Below, one piece after another: positions 1 through 6,016 of a stretch of 14,686 nt of DNA. The stretch is from contig JAFQVZ010000359.1 in the NCBI GenBank assembly GCA_017407765.1, positions 1 to 14,686 of the forward strand. Reading direction: 5' to 3'. The notes beneath the pieces were generated by a model. That model saw only the letters and a list, made by a program, of their open reading frames with translations, was not told the DNA's origin and did not search any database. Each line of letters opens with the position of its first letter. The first letter of the stretch is position 1. The position numbers and the translations under genes are program-made. This stretch comes from Clostridia bacterium (GTDB taxonomy: Bacteria; Bacillota; Clostridia; Oscillospirales; Butyricicoccaceae).

Positions 1-250
1 ATAACACCATTGCGGAATCAAATATGTATTTAAAGCCTGTTCCCTTGAAAACAGTTACTTTAAGCAGCTTCCCGATAACGACAAAGGCAGAAAACCACAA
101 CACTGTTTTTGCCAAAGAGTACAGCAGCATAGGCCATAATTTGAAGTTCACGGCGGCATACTCATACAAAAAGAGTCTGAACACAAGCGTGTATATACCT
201 GCTGTAAATGCCGCAGTAAAGGCATATATCAAAACACCTTTTCTATTCAC
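1..250 (-). CDS. Membrane protein, N-terminal part only (runs off left edge)
   Basis: The gene starts with GTG at 250-248, supported by an AGGAGG Shine-Dalgarno at 263-258, seven bases upstream; there is no in-frame ATG nearby. The 83 visible residues begin MNRKGVLIYAFTAAFTAG and hold about two hydrophobic segments (roughly residues 5-28 and 38-65) with few charges, so this is an integral membrane protein. It lies 33 bases after the stop of the next membrane gene, on the same strand and with no terminator between, so the two are probably co-transcribed. I do not recognise the family, and the C-terminal part is outside the window. Confidence 0.6.
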   Translation of the reverse strand, partial: MNRKGVLIYAFTAAFTAGIYTLVFRLFLYEYAAVNFKLWPMLLYSLAKTVLWFSAFVVIGKLLKVTVFKGTGFKYIFDSAMVL

Positions 251-283
251 AGCAAGCCCTCCTTTACAAATATCCCATGTATA

Positions 284-922
284 CTATTTTTTTACAAACC
301 TATAACAGTTCAAACAAAAAATCAAGACCCATCCTATTTTGCAGGACAGCAGAAGCGGCCCATCATAGCTTACCTGTATAAGGCACTCATAGAATCCTGC
401 CGGGATCGCCATCAGATACAAACACTCAAATATATGATCTATCTGTTTTTGCGCATATCCTGTGTAAAACATAATTGAGCCGACGGCAATATAGAGAATG
501 ATCCCGATCCCTGCATTAAAGCCCTCGAGCATTCTCACACCAAAAGGCAATAATACATACTCTGCGGAATACTCCAAAGCCTCTGTAAAAAAGCCGGCCA
601 AACCGCTCGTTGCTTTCAACAGGCTGCATATTCCTATGAGCATTATCGGCAGGCACACAAGAACAACGCCCTGCCTGACCGATAATTCTTTACATTTGAT
701 GATGGGGGCAAGTTTATGCCAACAGTACAGAAAATATACTGCCGCAAAAGGCAGCAGGAAATCGGCAATGCCCATTACACCCATGCCAAAATCTACATCT
801 CGGATAATTATTGTAAGCCCGCTCAGCGGGATCAATGTCATAAGCAGAACAATGTATCCGCCAAAAATCAAAACCATGCCTGAAGCCAGGTGTTTGATTA
901 CCTGCCTTGAAATATAGCTCAT
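284..922 (-). CDS. Hypothetical multi-pass membrane protein (212 aa)
   Basis: ATG start at 922 with a strong SD (AAGGAGGTG, about 10 bases upstream). The protein is dominated by hydrophobic stretches, about five or six membrane segments (near residues 13-37, 47-67, 85-105, 120-127, 137-155, 190-207), with short charged loops such as KCKELSVRQG. No enzymatic motif is visible and I do not recognise the family. It has its own promoter (976-1003) placed right after the terminator of the upstream sigma-factor operon, so it starts a separate transcription unit with the truncated gene at the left edge. An ORF on the opposite strand (498-917) is a shadow. Confidence 0.7.
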   Translation of the reverse strand: MSYISRQVIKHLASGMVLIFGGYIVLLMTLIPLSGLTIIIRDVDFGMGVMGIADFLLPFAAVYFLYCWHKLAPIIKCKELSVRQGVVLVCLPIMLIGICSLLKATSGLAGFFTEALEYSAEYVLLPFGVRMLEGFNAGIGIILYIAVGSIMFYTGYAQKQIDHIFECLYLMAIPAGFYECLIQVSYDGPLLLSCKIGWVLIFCLNCYRFVKK

Positions 923-975
923 AATATGCCCACCTCCTTATCCGAAATAGCCTCTGTTATTCAGATATTACATTT

Positions 976-1003
976 ATTATAACATTCTAACTTTCAAAAG
1001 CAA
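976..1003 (-). promoter_or_regulatory. SigA-type promoter for the leftmost membrane genes
   Basis: Read on the minus strand, TTGCTT (1003-998) and a perfect TATAAT (981-976) are separated by 16 bases. They lie about 55 bases before the ATG at 922. The -35 box falls in the tail of the terminator of the preceding operon, so one unit ends where the next starts. Confidence 0.55.
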
Positions 1004-1034
1004 ACCTCCGGCCCGTTGTGAGCCGGGGTGTTTT
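997..1034 (-). terminator. Intrinsic terminator of the ECF sigma operon
   Basis: On the minus strand, just after the stop at 1039, an imperfect GC-rich hairpin (CCGGCTC pairing with GGGCCGG through one G-U pair, extended by CC/GG and AAAC/GTTT around small bulges) is followed by a T-rich tail, TTTGCTTTT. Confidence 0.55.
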
Positions 1035-1038
1035 ATAA

Positions 1039-1662
1039 TTACAAACATTTTTTCACCGAGAAAACTGTCTTCCCTGCAAGAACAAGCATCACAACCATAA
1101 GCACAAGCTTCAGCCATATAATCCCCGGAAGGCTGTAAGAAAACAGCCCATATACTCCCATTACTAATGCAAAACCAAAGAACCAACCGAAGCTTTTCTT
1201 TATGTCTTTTACTTTGGCCGACAAAATAATGATACCTGTTATCACTATAAGAGAAATAATATAGCCATCAGCAAAGAACAGTTTAGGAATAAGGCTAAAG
1301 CCCATTAGCTCGCGCACCGCAGTTACCCATCCGTCATACATACGACAGAGGATAAATGATCCCGACCCGGGAAGGAAGAAACGGAGCAGAGTGAATACTG
1401 CCGGAAGCAGCAGCGCGATCATAAGCCTTTGATAAATATTCTGTGTTGGTTTAAGCCTTGCCAAGTCATAAACGACTCTAATGAAAGCTGCAGCCATTAT
1501 CGGATACATGAGGGCAATAGCCTGTGTTTCGCTCAGGAAATTGCTGGGGAACATAAAGAGAGAGAATAAAGGTGCCGAGATGATGATCGCACCACCCATC
1601 AGCATAGGCAGAAAAGCAATTGCAATATAATACATCTTCACCATAACCTTTTTGTTCAACAT
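1039..1662 (-). CDS. Hypothetical multi-pass membrane protein, last gene of the sigma operon (207 aa)
   Basis: The best start is the ATG at 1662. A longer reading from GTG at 1671 is possible, but that GTG is itself part of the ribosome binding site GGGAGGTG, which sits six bases before the ATG. The protein has about six hydrophobic segments (residues 10-35, 45-62, 78-96, 122-142, 155-172, 180-198 approximately) and a basic C-terminus (VKKCL). No catalytic motif is seen and the family is not recognised. It lies 17 bases after the DUF4367-type gene, so it belongs to the sigma-factor operon. It may be part of the signal-sensing or output side of that system, but this is inferred from position alone. 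Confidence 0.7.
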   Translation of the reverse strand: MLNKKVMVKMYYIAIAFLPMLMGGAIIISAPLFSLFMFPSNFLSETQAIALMYPIMAAAFIRVVYDLARLKPTQNIYQRLMIALLLPAVFTLLRFFLPGSGSFILCRMYDGWVTAVRELMGFSLIPKLFFADGYIISLIVITGIIILSAKVKDIKKSFGWFFGFALVMGVYGLFSYSLPGIIWLKLVLMVVMLVLAGKTVFSVKKCL

Positions 1663-1679
1663 CTTTTTCACCTCCCTTA

Positions 1680-2336
1680 CTATTTTAACACTATATTTTC
1701 AGCGATACAAACAATATCATCTGTGCTTAATGTACCGCTTAAAGAAACCATATAATTCTTTATGAAATAATCTATCACTGTCCAATTATTTTTCTTTACC
1801 ATCAAAGCTTTATTGCCATTTATTTCAATCAATCTTGATTCAGCATCTTCTGTATCAACAATCGAATTATTTCGGGATGTATGTGTTATTTTTATGACCA
1901 CTACTGTCAATTCAACATTTTCATTTTTAAATCTAACAAAAGTGGAAAGGGTATTATTATCTCTTTTTTCTTCAACAACCCCCTTAGGAAGCCAATTGAA
2001 ATAAGGACGCTTGACCTCGCTGTTATCAACATAATCGGTAGAAACAGAAAAATCCGTAGACTCGTCGTAAATACTAACTCCAATATCAAGCAGATCATTT
2101 TGGGCGAACTCAAAAACCGGCAGCTGGCCTGCCACACCCGTCATCACTAAGACTGCTGCAATCACCGCAGATGCGATCACCTTTGTTGCCGGGCGGTGTT
2201 TCCACCCGCCGGCACACCTTATCTTATTTTCAAAGCCTTCAGGAAAAATATGCTCCGCAGTTTCTGTCTCCCTGCGTTTCAGCCACAAATCGCGTGCCTC
2301 ACCGATATATCCTTCAATAATATTGTCATCAATCAT
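1680..2336 (-). CDS. Probable membrane-anchored anti-sigma factor, DUF4367-like (218 aa)
   Basis: The ATG overlaps the sigma-factor stop (ATGA, 2333-2336), indicating translational coupling. The protein has a short cytoplasmic N-terminus (residues 1-50), one membrane segment (about 52-69, rich in A, V and I) and an extracytoplasmic domain of about 145 residues. That domain carries YFNWLPKGV (112-120) and a C-terminal stretch DDIVCIAENIVLK, the pattern I associate with DUF4367, a domain common in Clostridia next to ECF sigma factors. From the family and context it probably holds the sigma factor at the membrane and releases it on an envelope signal. Its C-terminal half is AT-rich (N, K, I codons). 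No zinc-binding anti-sigma motif (HxxxCxxC) is visible, so the sigma-binding mode is unclear. Confidence 0.75.
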   Translation of the reverse strand: MIDDNIIEGYIGEARDLWLKRRETETAEHIFPEGFENKIRCAGGWKHRPATKVIASAVIAAVLVMTGVAGQLPVFEFAQNDLLDIGVSIYDESTDFSVSTDYVDNSEVKRPYFNWLPKGVVEEKRDNNTLSTFVRFKNENVELTVVVIKITHTSRNNSIVDTEDAESRLIEINGNKALMVKKNNWTVIDYFIKNYMVSLSGTLSTDDIVCIAENIVLK

Positions 2337-2875
2337 TTTATGCTTACCCCTTCCTTTTCAAGCTCTTTAGCAAGGCGTTCTTTCGCCCTTGTTATCGCGC
2401 GTGTGACCGTGCCTTCTTTTTTACCCAGTATTTTAGCTATCTCCTTCGTCGTGAGACCAACATCAAAGCGCCACATCAGAAGGCGGCTGTCACTCGGGCT
2501 CAGGTTGGCAATAGCTTTTGCAATATCGCTGCCTTCTGTAACCGGATCATAAAAAGGCACAGCAGTATTCTCGTCAAAAGCATCATCCCAAAAGACAAGC
2601 TTTCGCCGCTTTCTCTTTCGGTAAAGATCGAGCGCCTTGCTTTCAGCAAGAGTAAGTGCAAAGGCACGTACCTTGGGATGTGCAGCCTCTTCGGGCAGCC
2701 TGTCGATATATGGAATCATAGCAACAAATGCCTCGTGAACAACATCCTCGCTGTCACGCACATCACCAAGGATGCTGTTCGCCAAAGCAAACATCTGATT
2801 CTTATATTTTTCGTATATTTCCGCAAGACGATCTCTCTCGCAGGAAGTGTCTTGCATTGCGAGATAAATGAGCAT
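2333..2875 (-). CDS. ECF-type RNA polymerase sigma factor (180 aa)
   Basis: ATG start at 2875 with AAGGAGG six bases upstream. Region 2 lies at about residues 20-90: the KYKNQMFALANSILGD segment, then DSEDVVHEAFVAMIPYI (typical sigma region 2.2) and a basic DLYRKRKRRK region. Region 4 is at about 125-175, with the helix-turn-helix TTKEIAKILGKKEGTVTRAI followed by a basic helix. Regions 1 and 3 are absent and the length is normal for the ECF group. The protein directs RNA polymerase to a small regulon, probably envelope-related, and is likely controlled by the overlapping downstream membrane protein. No ordinary SigA promoter is evident upstream; a possible self-recognised promoter is listed separately. 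Confidence 0.9.
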   Translation of the reverse strand: MLIYLAMQDTSCERDRLAEIYEKYKNQMFALANSILGDVRDSEDVVHEAFVAMIPYIDRLPEEAAHPKVRAFALTLAESKALDLYRKRKRRKLVFWDDAFDENTAVPFYDPVTEGSDIAKAIANLSPSDSRLLMWRFDVGLTTKEIAKILGKKEGTVTRAITRAKERLAKELEKEGVSIK

Positions 2876-2908
2876 TTAAGGCCTCCTTATTTTGCCCTTC
2901 ATTAATAG

Positions 2909-2936
2909 TAACGTCTGACTCTATCATTTTCGGACA
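2909..2936 (-). promoter_or_regulatory. Possible autoregulated ECF promoter
   Basis: Minus strand, upstream of the sigma gene: TGTCCGAAAA (2936-2927), 13 bases, then CGTTA (2913-2909), about 35 bases before the ATG. No SigA-like pair with proper spacing fits this short interval, which is bounded by the terminator at 2941-2965. ECF operons are often autoregulated with CGT-type -10 boxes. This is a suggestion from pattern and position only. Confidence 0.3.
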
Positions 2937-2940
2937 AGCA

Positions 2941-2965
2941 AAAAACTCCCCTGTGGGGAGTTTTT
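2941..2965. terminator. Two-way intrinsic terminator after the deacetylase gene
   Basis: An 11-bp perfect stem, AAAAACTCCCC (2941-2951) with GGGGAGTTTTT (2955-2965), has a 3-base loop. It starts one base after the deacetylase stop codon (minus strand) and has T runs in both directions. It insulates the deacetylase from the downstream sigma operon on the same strand. Confidence 0.85.
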
Positions 2966-2966
2966 C

Positions 2967-4505
2967 TCATTTTATAAGCTCCAGCAGTTCGGATGCGCTC
3001 ATTTCGTTGGGGATATCCCAACGGCAGAGGGCATAAAGGCTCTGCGGCTGCCACCGCACAAGAATATTCTCGCGGTCGGTGGTGGTCGACACCGTCAGCT
3101 TTATCCCAAGGCTGTGGAAAAGCTCCTCCGCCTCGGCCGTATACTGCCCCTTAGGATAGGCGAGTGCGCTGAAATCAAAATCATAAGCATTCTCATAGGC
3201 CGCATAGTCGCGCGAAAGGGCGGCTATGTAGTCGGATATGCTCTCCCCCGCAAGAGGGGTGGCCGTCTGGCGGGCTCTCGCCCCTTCATAAAGGGCCGAC
3301 TGGTGCATATCAAAGGTGTGGCTCTCGATCTCGATGACCCCCGAGCGCTCCATCTCCTGCGCCTGAGCGTAGGTGAAATGAGGCGTGATGGGATGGGCGG
3401 TGTTCTTATAGGTATCCTTGCCTATCGACGAGCCGATGGTGAAGATGGTAGCCTTGAGCCCCAGCTCCTTAAGGATGGGATAGGCGATCTCATAGTTGCT
3501 GAGGTAGCCGTCGTCGAAGGTGATATAGATGGGCTTGTCGGGCAGGTCGCCGCCGTGCCAGACATAATCTATCATCTGACGGGTCGTAACGGCGGTGTAG
3601 CCGGCATTTTTAATGGCCTCCATGTGGGCACGGAAGGTGGCGGGCGTGACCTCGGCACGGTTTCCGGCATCCTCACTTATGTGATGATAAAGCAGAATGG
3701 GCACGCGGCAGGTGTAGCTGCCCTCGGAAGGAAGAATTATCTTATCCATGGCCCTGAGCTGCTTATCGGCTGTGCGCCTTGTCAGAAGATGGCCAAAGCC
3801 TTCGGGATAGCCCTCCTTCGCCCCCGACATGACAAAGGTCATCATATCGCAGAGGCTGTGGCGTGCAACATCTTTGGATGCGAAATAGCGCGCATCGCCC
3901 GAAAAACTGCTGAAGGAAAAATCCCATACATCAGCGATCGAAGCGAGAGATTTTTTATAGCTTTTCAGATCTTTTTCATCAAGAGTATCATAGCGCGAGC
4001 TGTGCAGAGGGGTTATGACAAGGGTAAACCCTACCTTGTTGTCGTCACACAGCTCTTTGAGCCTCTCGAGATCATCAAGGGCATCCTCGGCCTCGGTGAG
4101 CCCGACCGTCCCCCCGTCCGAAGCAAATCCGCTTCCGTGCTGCTGCATATAAACATCAAGCCCGCCTATCTTCTCTAAAGGGTCGGCACCTACCGGCACC
4201 AATGTGTCATAAGACGCGGCCTCGCTCAGATCAAGGCAGTATATGAGCCTCTTTATCCCGCCTTTTATAACGGCATATTCGGCGGCTTTGATCCCCTGAA
4301 GATGGGTCTCGTAGCCTCGGGCATCAAAGGTCATGCCAAATGCGGACTCAAGGGCATCTTCATCGAAACCGGATGCCGCAAGACAGCCTGTCACAAGGCC
4401 TTCGGGCCGAAAATCGGTATTTACATAAGGAGCAATGCTGAGGGCGATGGCCAGCGCAAGGGCGGCGGCCGGAGTTCGCAGCATTATGCCTTTCATTCTT
4501 CTCAT
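2967..4505 (-). CDS. Secreted polysaccharide deacetylase, carbohydrate esterase family 4 (512 aa)
   Basis: ATG at 4505, seven bases after GGAGG. The N-terminus has a basic start (MRRMKGIMLR) and a hydrophobic stretch at about 11-27, so the protein is exported or anchored. Residues 40-260 are an extra domain I do not recognise. The C-terminal half is a NodB-homology domain: VPILLYHHI (268-276), metal-site motif TFDDG (329-333), second motif SHTFDMH (H396, H401), AYPKG (449-453) and a terminal RWDIP (495-499). It should remove N- or O-acetyl groups from a cell-wall or surface polysaccharide. The H-x4-H spacing is that of the PgaB/IcaB branch rather than H-x3-H of PgdA; the substrate remains unknown. 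It is a single gene with its own promoter and terminator. A 354-residue ORF on the other strand is a shadow. Confidence 0.9.
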   Translation of the reverse strand: MRRMKGIMLRTPAAALALAIALSIAPYVNTDFRPEGLVTGCLAASGFDEDALESAFGMTFDARGYETHLQGIKAAEYAVIKGGIKRLIYCLDLSEAASYDTLVPVGADPLEKIGGLDVYMQQHGSGFASDGGTVGLTEAEDALDDLERLKELCDDNKVGFTLVITPLHSSRYDTLDEKDLKSYKKSLASIADVWDFSFSSFSGDARYFASKDVARHSLCDMMTFVMSGAKEGYPEGFGHLLTRRTADKQLRAMDKIILPSEGSYTCRVPILLYHHISEDAGNRAEVTPATFRAHMEAIKNAGYTAVTTRQMIDYVWHGGDLPDKPIYITFDDGYLSNYEIAYPILKELGLKATIFTIGSSIGKDTYKNTAHPITPHFTYAQAQEMERSGVIEIESHTFDMHQSALYEGARARQTATPLAGESISDYIAALSRDYAAYENAYDFDFSALAYPKGQYTAEAEELFHSLGIKLTVSTTTDRENILVRWQPQSLYALCRWDIPNEMSASELLELIK

Positions 4506-4540
4506 ATTTTTTCCTCCGGGAAAATGCTGTGTTACAAATC

Positions 4541-4549
4541 AATATACCA
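4541..4549 (-). promoter_or_regulatory. Extended -10 promoter for the deacetylase gene
   Basis: Minus strand TGGTATATT (4549-4541), preceded by TTG, gives an extended -10 (TGTGGTATATT) about 36 bases before the ATG. The -35 region (around TGGAAA) is weak. The same TGGTATA core recurs at other starts in the window. Confidence 0.5.
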
Positions 4550-4579
4550 CAAATATGTCCCGGTTTCCATAGGCATGAC

Positions 4580-4613
4580 AAAAGCCGCCCTCATGGCAAA
4601 AGGGCGGCCTTTG
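4580..4613 (-). terminator. Intrinsic terminator of the small RNA
   Basis: On the minus strand, GCCGCCCT pairs with AGGGCGGC (8 bp) and is extended by a G-U and three A-U pairs, with a 9-base loop, followed by TTTTGTC. No minus-strand protein gene ends here, which implies an RNA transcribed from upstream (higher coordinates). The plus-strand tail (CCTTTGAAG) is poorer. Confidence 0.7.
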
Positions 4614-4755
4614 AAGCTGTCAGTGAGGCAGACTCCGCATAGTTGGCATGTGTAAGCAAACCGTTGAAAAACCCATATCGAAAGGAGGTGAATATGAAAG
4701 CGAACAACTAAAGGAGATGCGGAGTGAAGGGAGGTTGTCTGCCTCGTCTGATCGT
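4580..4755 (-). ncRNA. Candidate small RNA with three anti-Shine-Dalgarno loops
   Basis: Between a minus-strand extended -10 (4770-4762) and an intrinsic terminator (4613-4580) lies about 140 nt that folds into a rod. In plus coordinates the pairs are 4620-4623/4748-4751, 4625-4633/4737-4745 (9 bp), 4634-4640/4717-4723 (7 bp) and 4641-4645/4705-4709 (5 bp). One strand of the rod is almost continuously paired; the other bulges out 13 nt (AACCUCCCUUCAC) and 7 nt (CUCCUUU). An apical hairpin (CAUAU/AUAUG, 4674-4678/4692-4696) displays UCACCUCCUUUCG. All three unpaired segments are CU-rich and complementary to SD sequences. The closing stem starts at the expected RNA 5' end. A 6S-like RNA is an alternative because the ends pair, but the one-sided bulges do not match its central bubble. 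I do not recognise an Rfam family. Confidence 0.55.
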
Positions 4756-4761
4756 GGCTAT

Positions 4762-4770
4762 ATAATACCA
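4762..4770 (-). promoter_or_regulatory. Extended -10 promoter for the candidate small RNA
   Basis: Minus-strand TGGTATTAT (4770-4762) fits the TGnTATAAT pattern and resembles the other promoters here. Initiation would fall near 4755, exactly at the foot of the predicted closing stem. No good -35 is visible at 17 bases. The same bases read on the plus strand also give TATAAT (4761-4766), so the direction is not proven. Confidence 0.4.
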
Positions 4771-4875
4771 TGCTTTTCTTAGCCCCGCATTCTGCCCGTG
4801 TAGTTTTGAAGTCGGAAAAGTTTTTAAAATATCATACAAAAGTGGATGCGATTACCCTTTAATTTTTGTCGTTCT

Positions 4876-4886
4876 TGGTATATAAT
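4876..4886 (+). promoter_or_regulatory. Promoter of the PLP-enzyme run
   Basis: TGGTATATAAT combines an extended -10 (TG at 4876-4877, TATATA 4879-4884) with a perfect TATAAT at 4881-4886. The -35 region (TTTAAT at 4858-4863, 17 bases before TATAAT) is weak. It lies 43 bases before the TTG start at 4929. Confidence 0.55.
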
Positions 4887-4928
4887 CAATATATATACCC
4901 TGCTATGCAGAAACAGGAGGTAATCATT

Positions 4929-5951
4929 TTGAAGATAGAAGGCAAGAAGGTAAACCTCACATCAAACCTTCCCACCCCGCTGGAATATCTCCCCTCCATC
5001 TCCAAGGAGCTGGGAGTTGAGTTCTATATCAAACGCGACGACCTGACCTCGCTGGCCATGGGCGGCAACAAGATGCGCAAGCTGGAATATCTGGCGTATG
5101 AGGCTCTCGAGCAGGGCGCCACTATGCTGGTGACAGCAGGCGGAGCCCAGACCAACCACGGCCGCCAGACAGCCGGCGTTGCAGCAAAGCTGGGCCTTAA
5201 ATGCGCCATTGCCTGCCTCGACAATTATCCCGGCGAGATCTCGGCAAACATACTTCTCGACCGTCTTATGGGCGCAGATGTTGTTTTCCGCAAGCCCACC
5301 GGCGCTCCCGGCGAACAGCAGGCTTTTCTGAATGATGTCATCGCCCACTATGAAGCTCAGGGCGAAAAGGTCTATTTCATCCCCTTCGGCGGCTCCAACG
5401 ACGTTGGTATGCTGGGATATTATGAATGTGCATGCGAGCTGGACCGGCAGGCAAAGGCTATGGGCATCGAAGATGCCACCGTCATCTCGGCTGTAGGCTC
5501 GATCGGCACATACATGGGCCTGTGGTGCGGCCTCAAAAACGAAGGCTCGCCCCTCAACCTCACCGGCATCGCCATCCTTCCCTTCGGCGAAGACCGCGAG
5601 AAGAGACTGATGGAATATTTTGCTTCGGCAAAAGAGAGCTTCGGCCTTGAGTGTGAAGCAGAACGCGGCGATTTCCATATCGAAACCGGATATGTCCGCG
5701 GCGGCTATAACCTGCCCAACGAGGATGTCCGCAAGGCTGTATACCTCATGGCGCGCAAAGAGGCCATCATCCTTGACCCCTGCTATACCGGCAAGGCATT
5801 CGCCGGACTGATCGATATGATCAATGAAGGCAAGATCAAAAAAGGAGAGAAGATCATCTTCCTGCATTCGGGCGGCCATCCCGGCATCAACACGCCTCAC
5901 CACAGAGTCGAGTTTGAGCGCGAGCTGCAGGACGGCATCATCATGATGTGA
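4929..5951 (+). CDS. PLP-dependent D-cysteine desulfhydrase / ACC deaminase family enzyme (340 aa)
   Basis: The frame is open from 4866, but the supported start is TTG at 4929, eight bases after AGGAGG; the upstream ATG overlaps the promoter. It is a fold-type II PLP enzyme. GGNKMRKLEYL (45-55) holds the Schiff-base lysine K48, GGAQTNHGRQTA (71-82) the substrate loop, GSIGTYMGL (190-198) the phosphate-binding turn, LDPCYTGKA (282-290) the conserved tyrosine Y286, and LHSGGHPG (312-319) the C-terminal loop. Family members release ammonia (and H2S or sulfite) from D-cysteine, ACC, L-cysteate and similar amino acids; the sequence alone does not settle the substrate. It is first in a run with an alpha/beta hydrolase and a peptidase, suggesting amino-acid catabolism. 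The 344-residue antisense ORF is a shadow. Confidence 0.85.
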   Translation: MKIEGKKVNLTSNLPTPLEYLPSISKELGVEFYIKRDDLTSLAMGGNKMRKLEYLAYEALEQGATMLVTAGGAQTNHGRQTAGVAAKLGLKCAIACLDNYPGEISANILLDRLMGADVVFRKPTGAPGEQQAFLNDVIAHYEAQGEKVYFIPFGGSNDVGMLGYYECACELDRQAKAMGIEDATVISAVGSIGTYMGLWCGLKNEGSPLNLTGIAILPFGEDREKRLMEYFASAKESFGLECEAERGDFHIETGYVRGGYNLPNEDVRKAVYLMARKEAIILDPCYTGKAFAGLIDMINEGKIKKGEKIIFLHSGGHPGINTPHHRVEFERELQDGIIMM

Positions 5952-6016
5952 TCTACCCATATAACAGACAGGCCGCCTCCCCCGGGCGGATGACACAAGA
6001 TAACGGAGGAACTATA

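Noticed and set aside
24..305. 93-residue plus-strand ORF at the left edge
   Set aside because: The minus strand has a GTG start with an ideal AGGAGG and a clear membrane-protein sequence; the plus ORF has neither.
1663..1671. GTG at 1671 as start of the third sigma-operon gene
   Set aside because: This GTG is part of the SD GGGAGGTG; the ATG at 1662 is at the correct distance from it.
3114..4178. 354-residue plus-strand ORF inside the deacetylase
   Set aside because: It is a shadow of the CE4 deacetylase, whose TFDDG and HxxxxH motifs, start and SD are on the minus strand.
4580..4755. 6S RNA, T-box or group II intron as explanation of the structured element
   Set aside because: There is no T-box sequence or intron domain V and no reverse transcriptase. 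The bulges are on one strand only, unlike the central bubble of 6S RNA, although 6S is not fully excluded.
4761..4766. Plus-strand TATAAT as the promoter of the PLP-enzyme gene
   Set aside because: Its possible -35 (TTGTCT) is 18-20 bases away, it is 160 bases upstream, and a better placed TGGTATATAAT exists at 4876-4886. It overlaps the minus-strand -10 of the candidate RNA.
5971..5990. Hairpin CCGCC/GGCGG between the PLP enzyme and the hydrolase as a terminator
   Set aside because: The stem is short and no T run follows on either strand.
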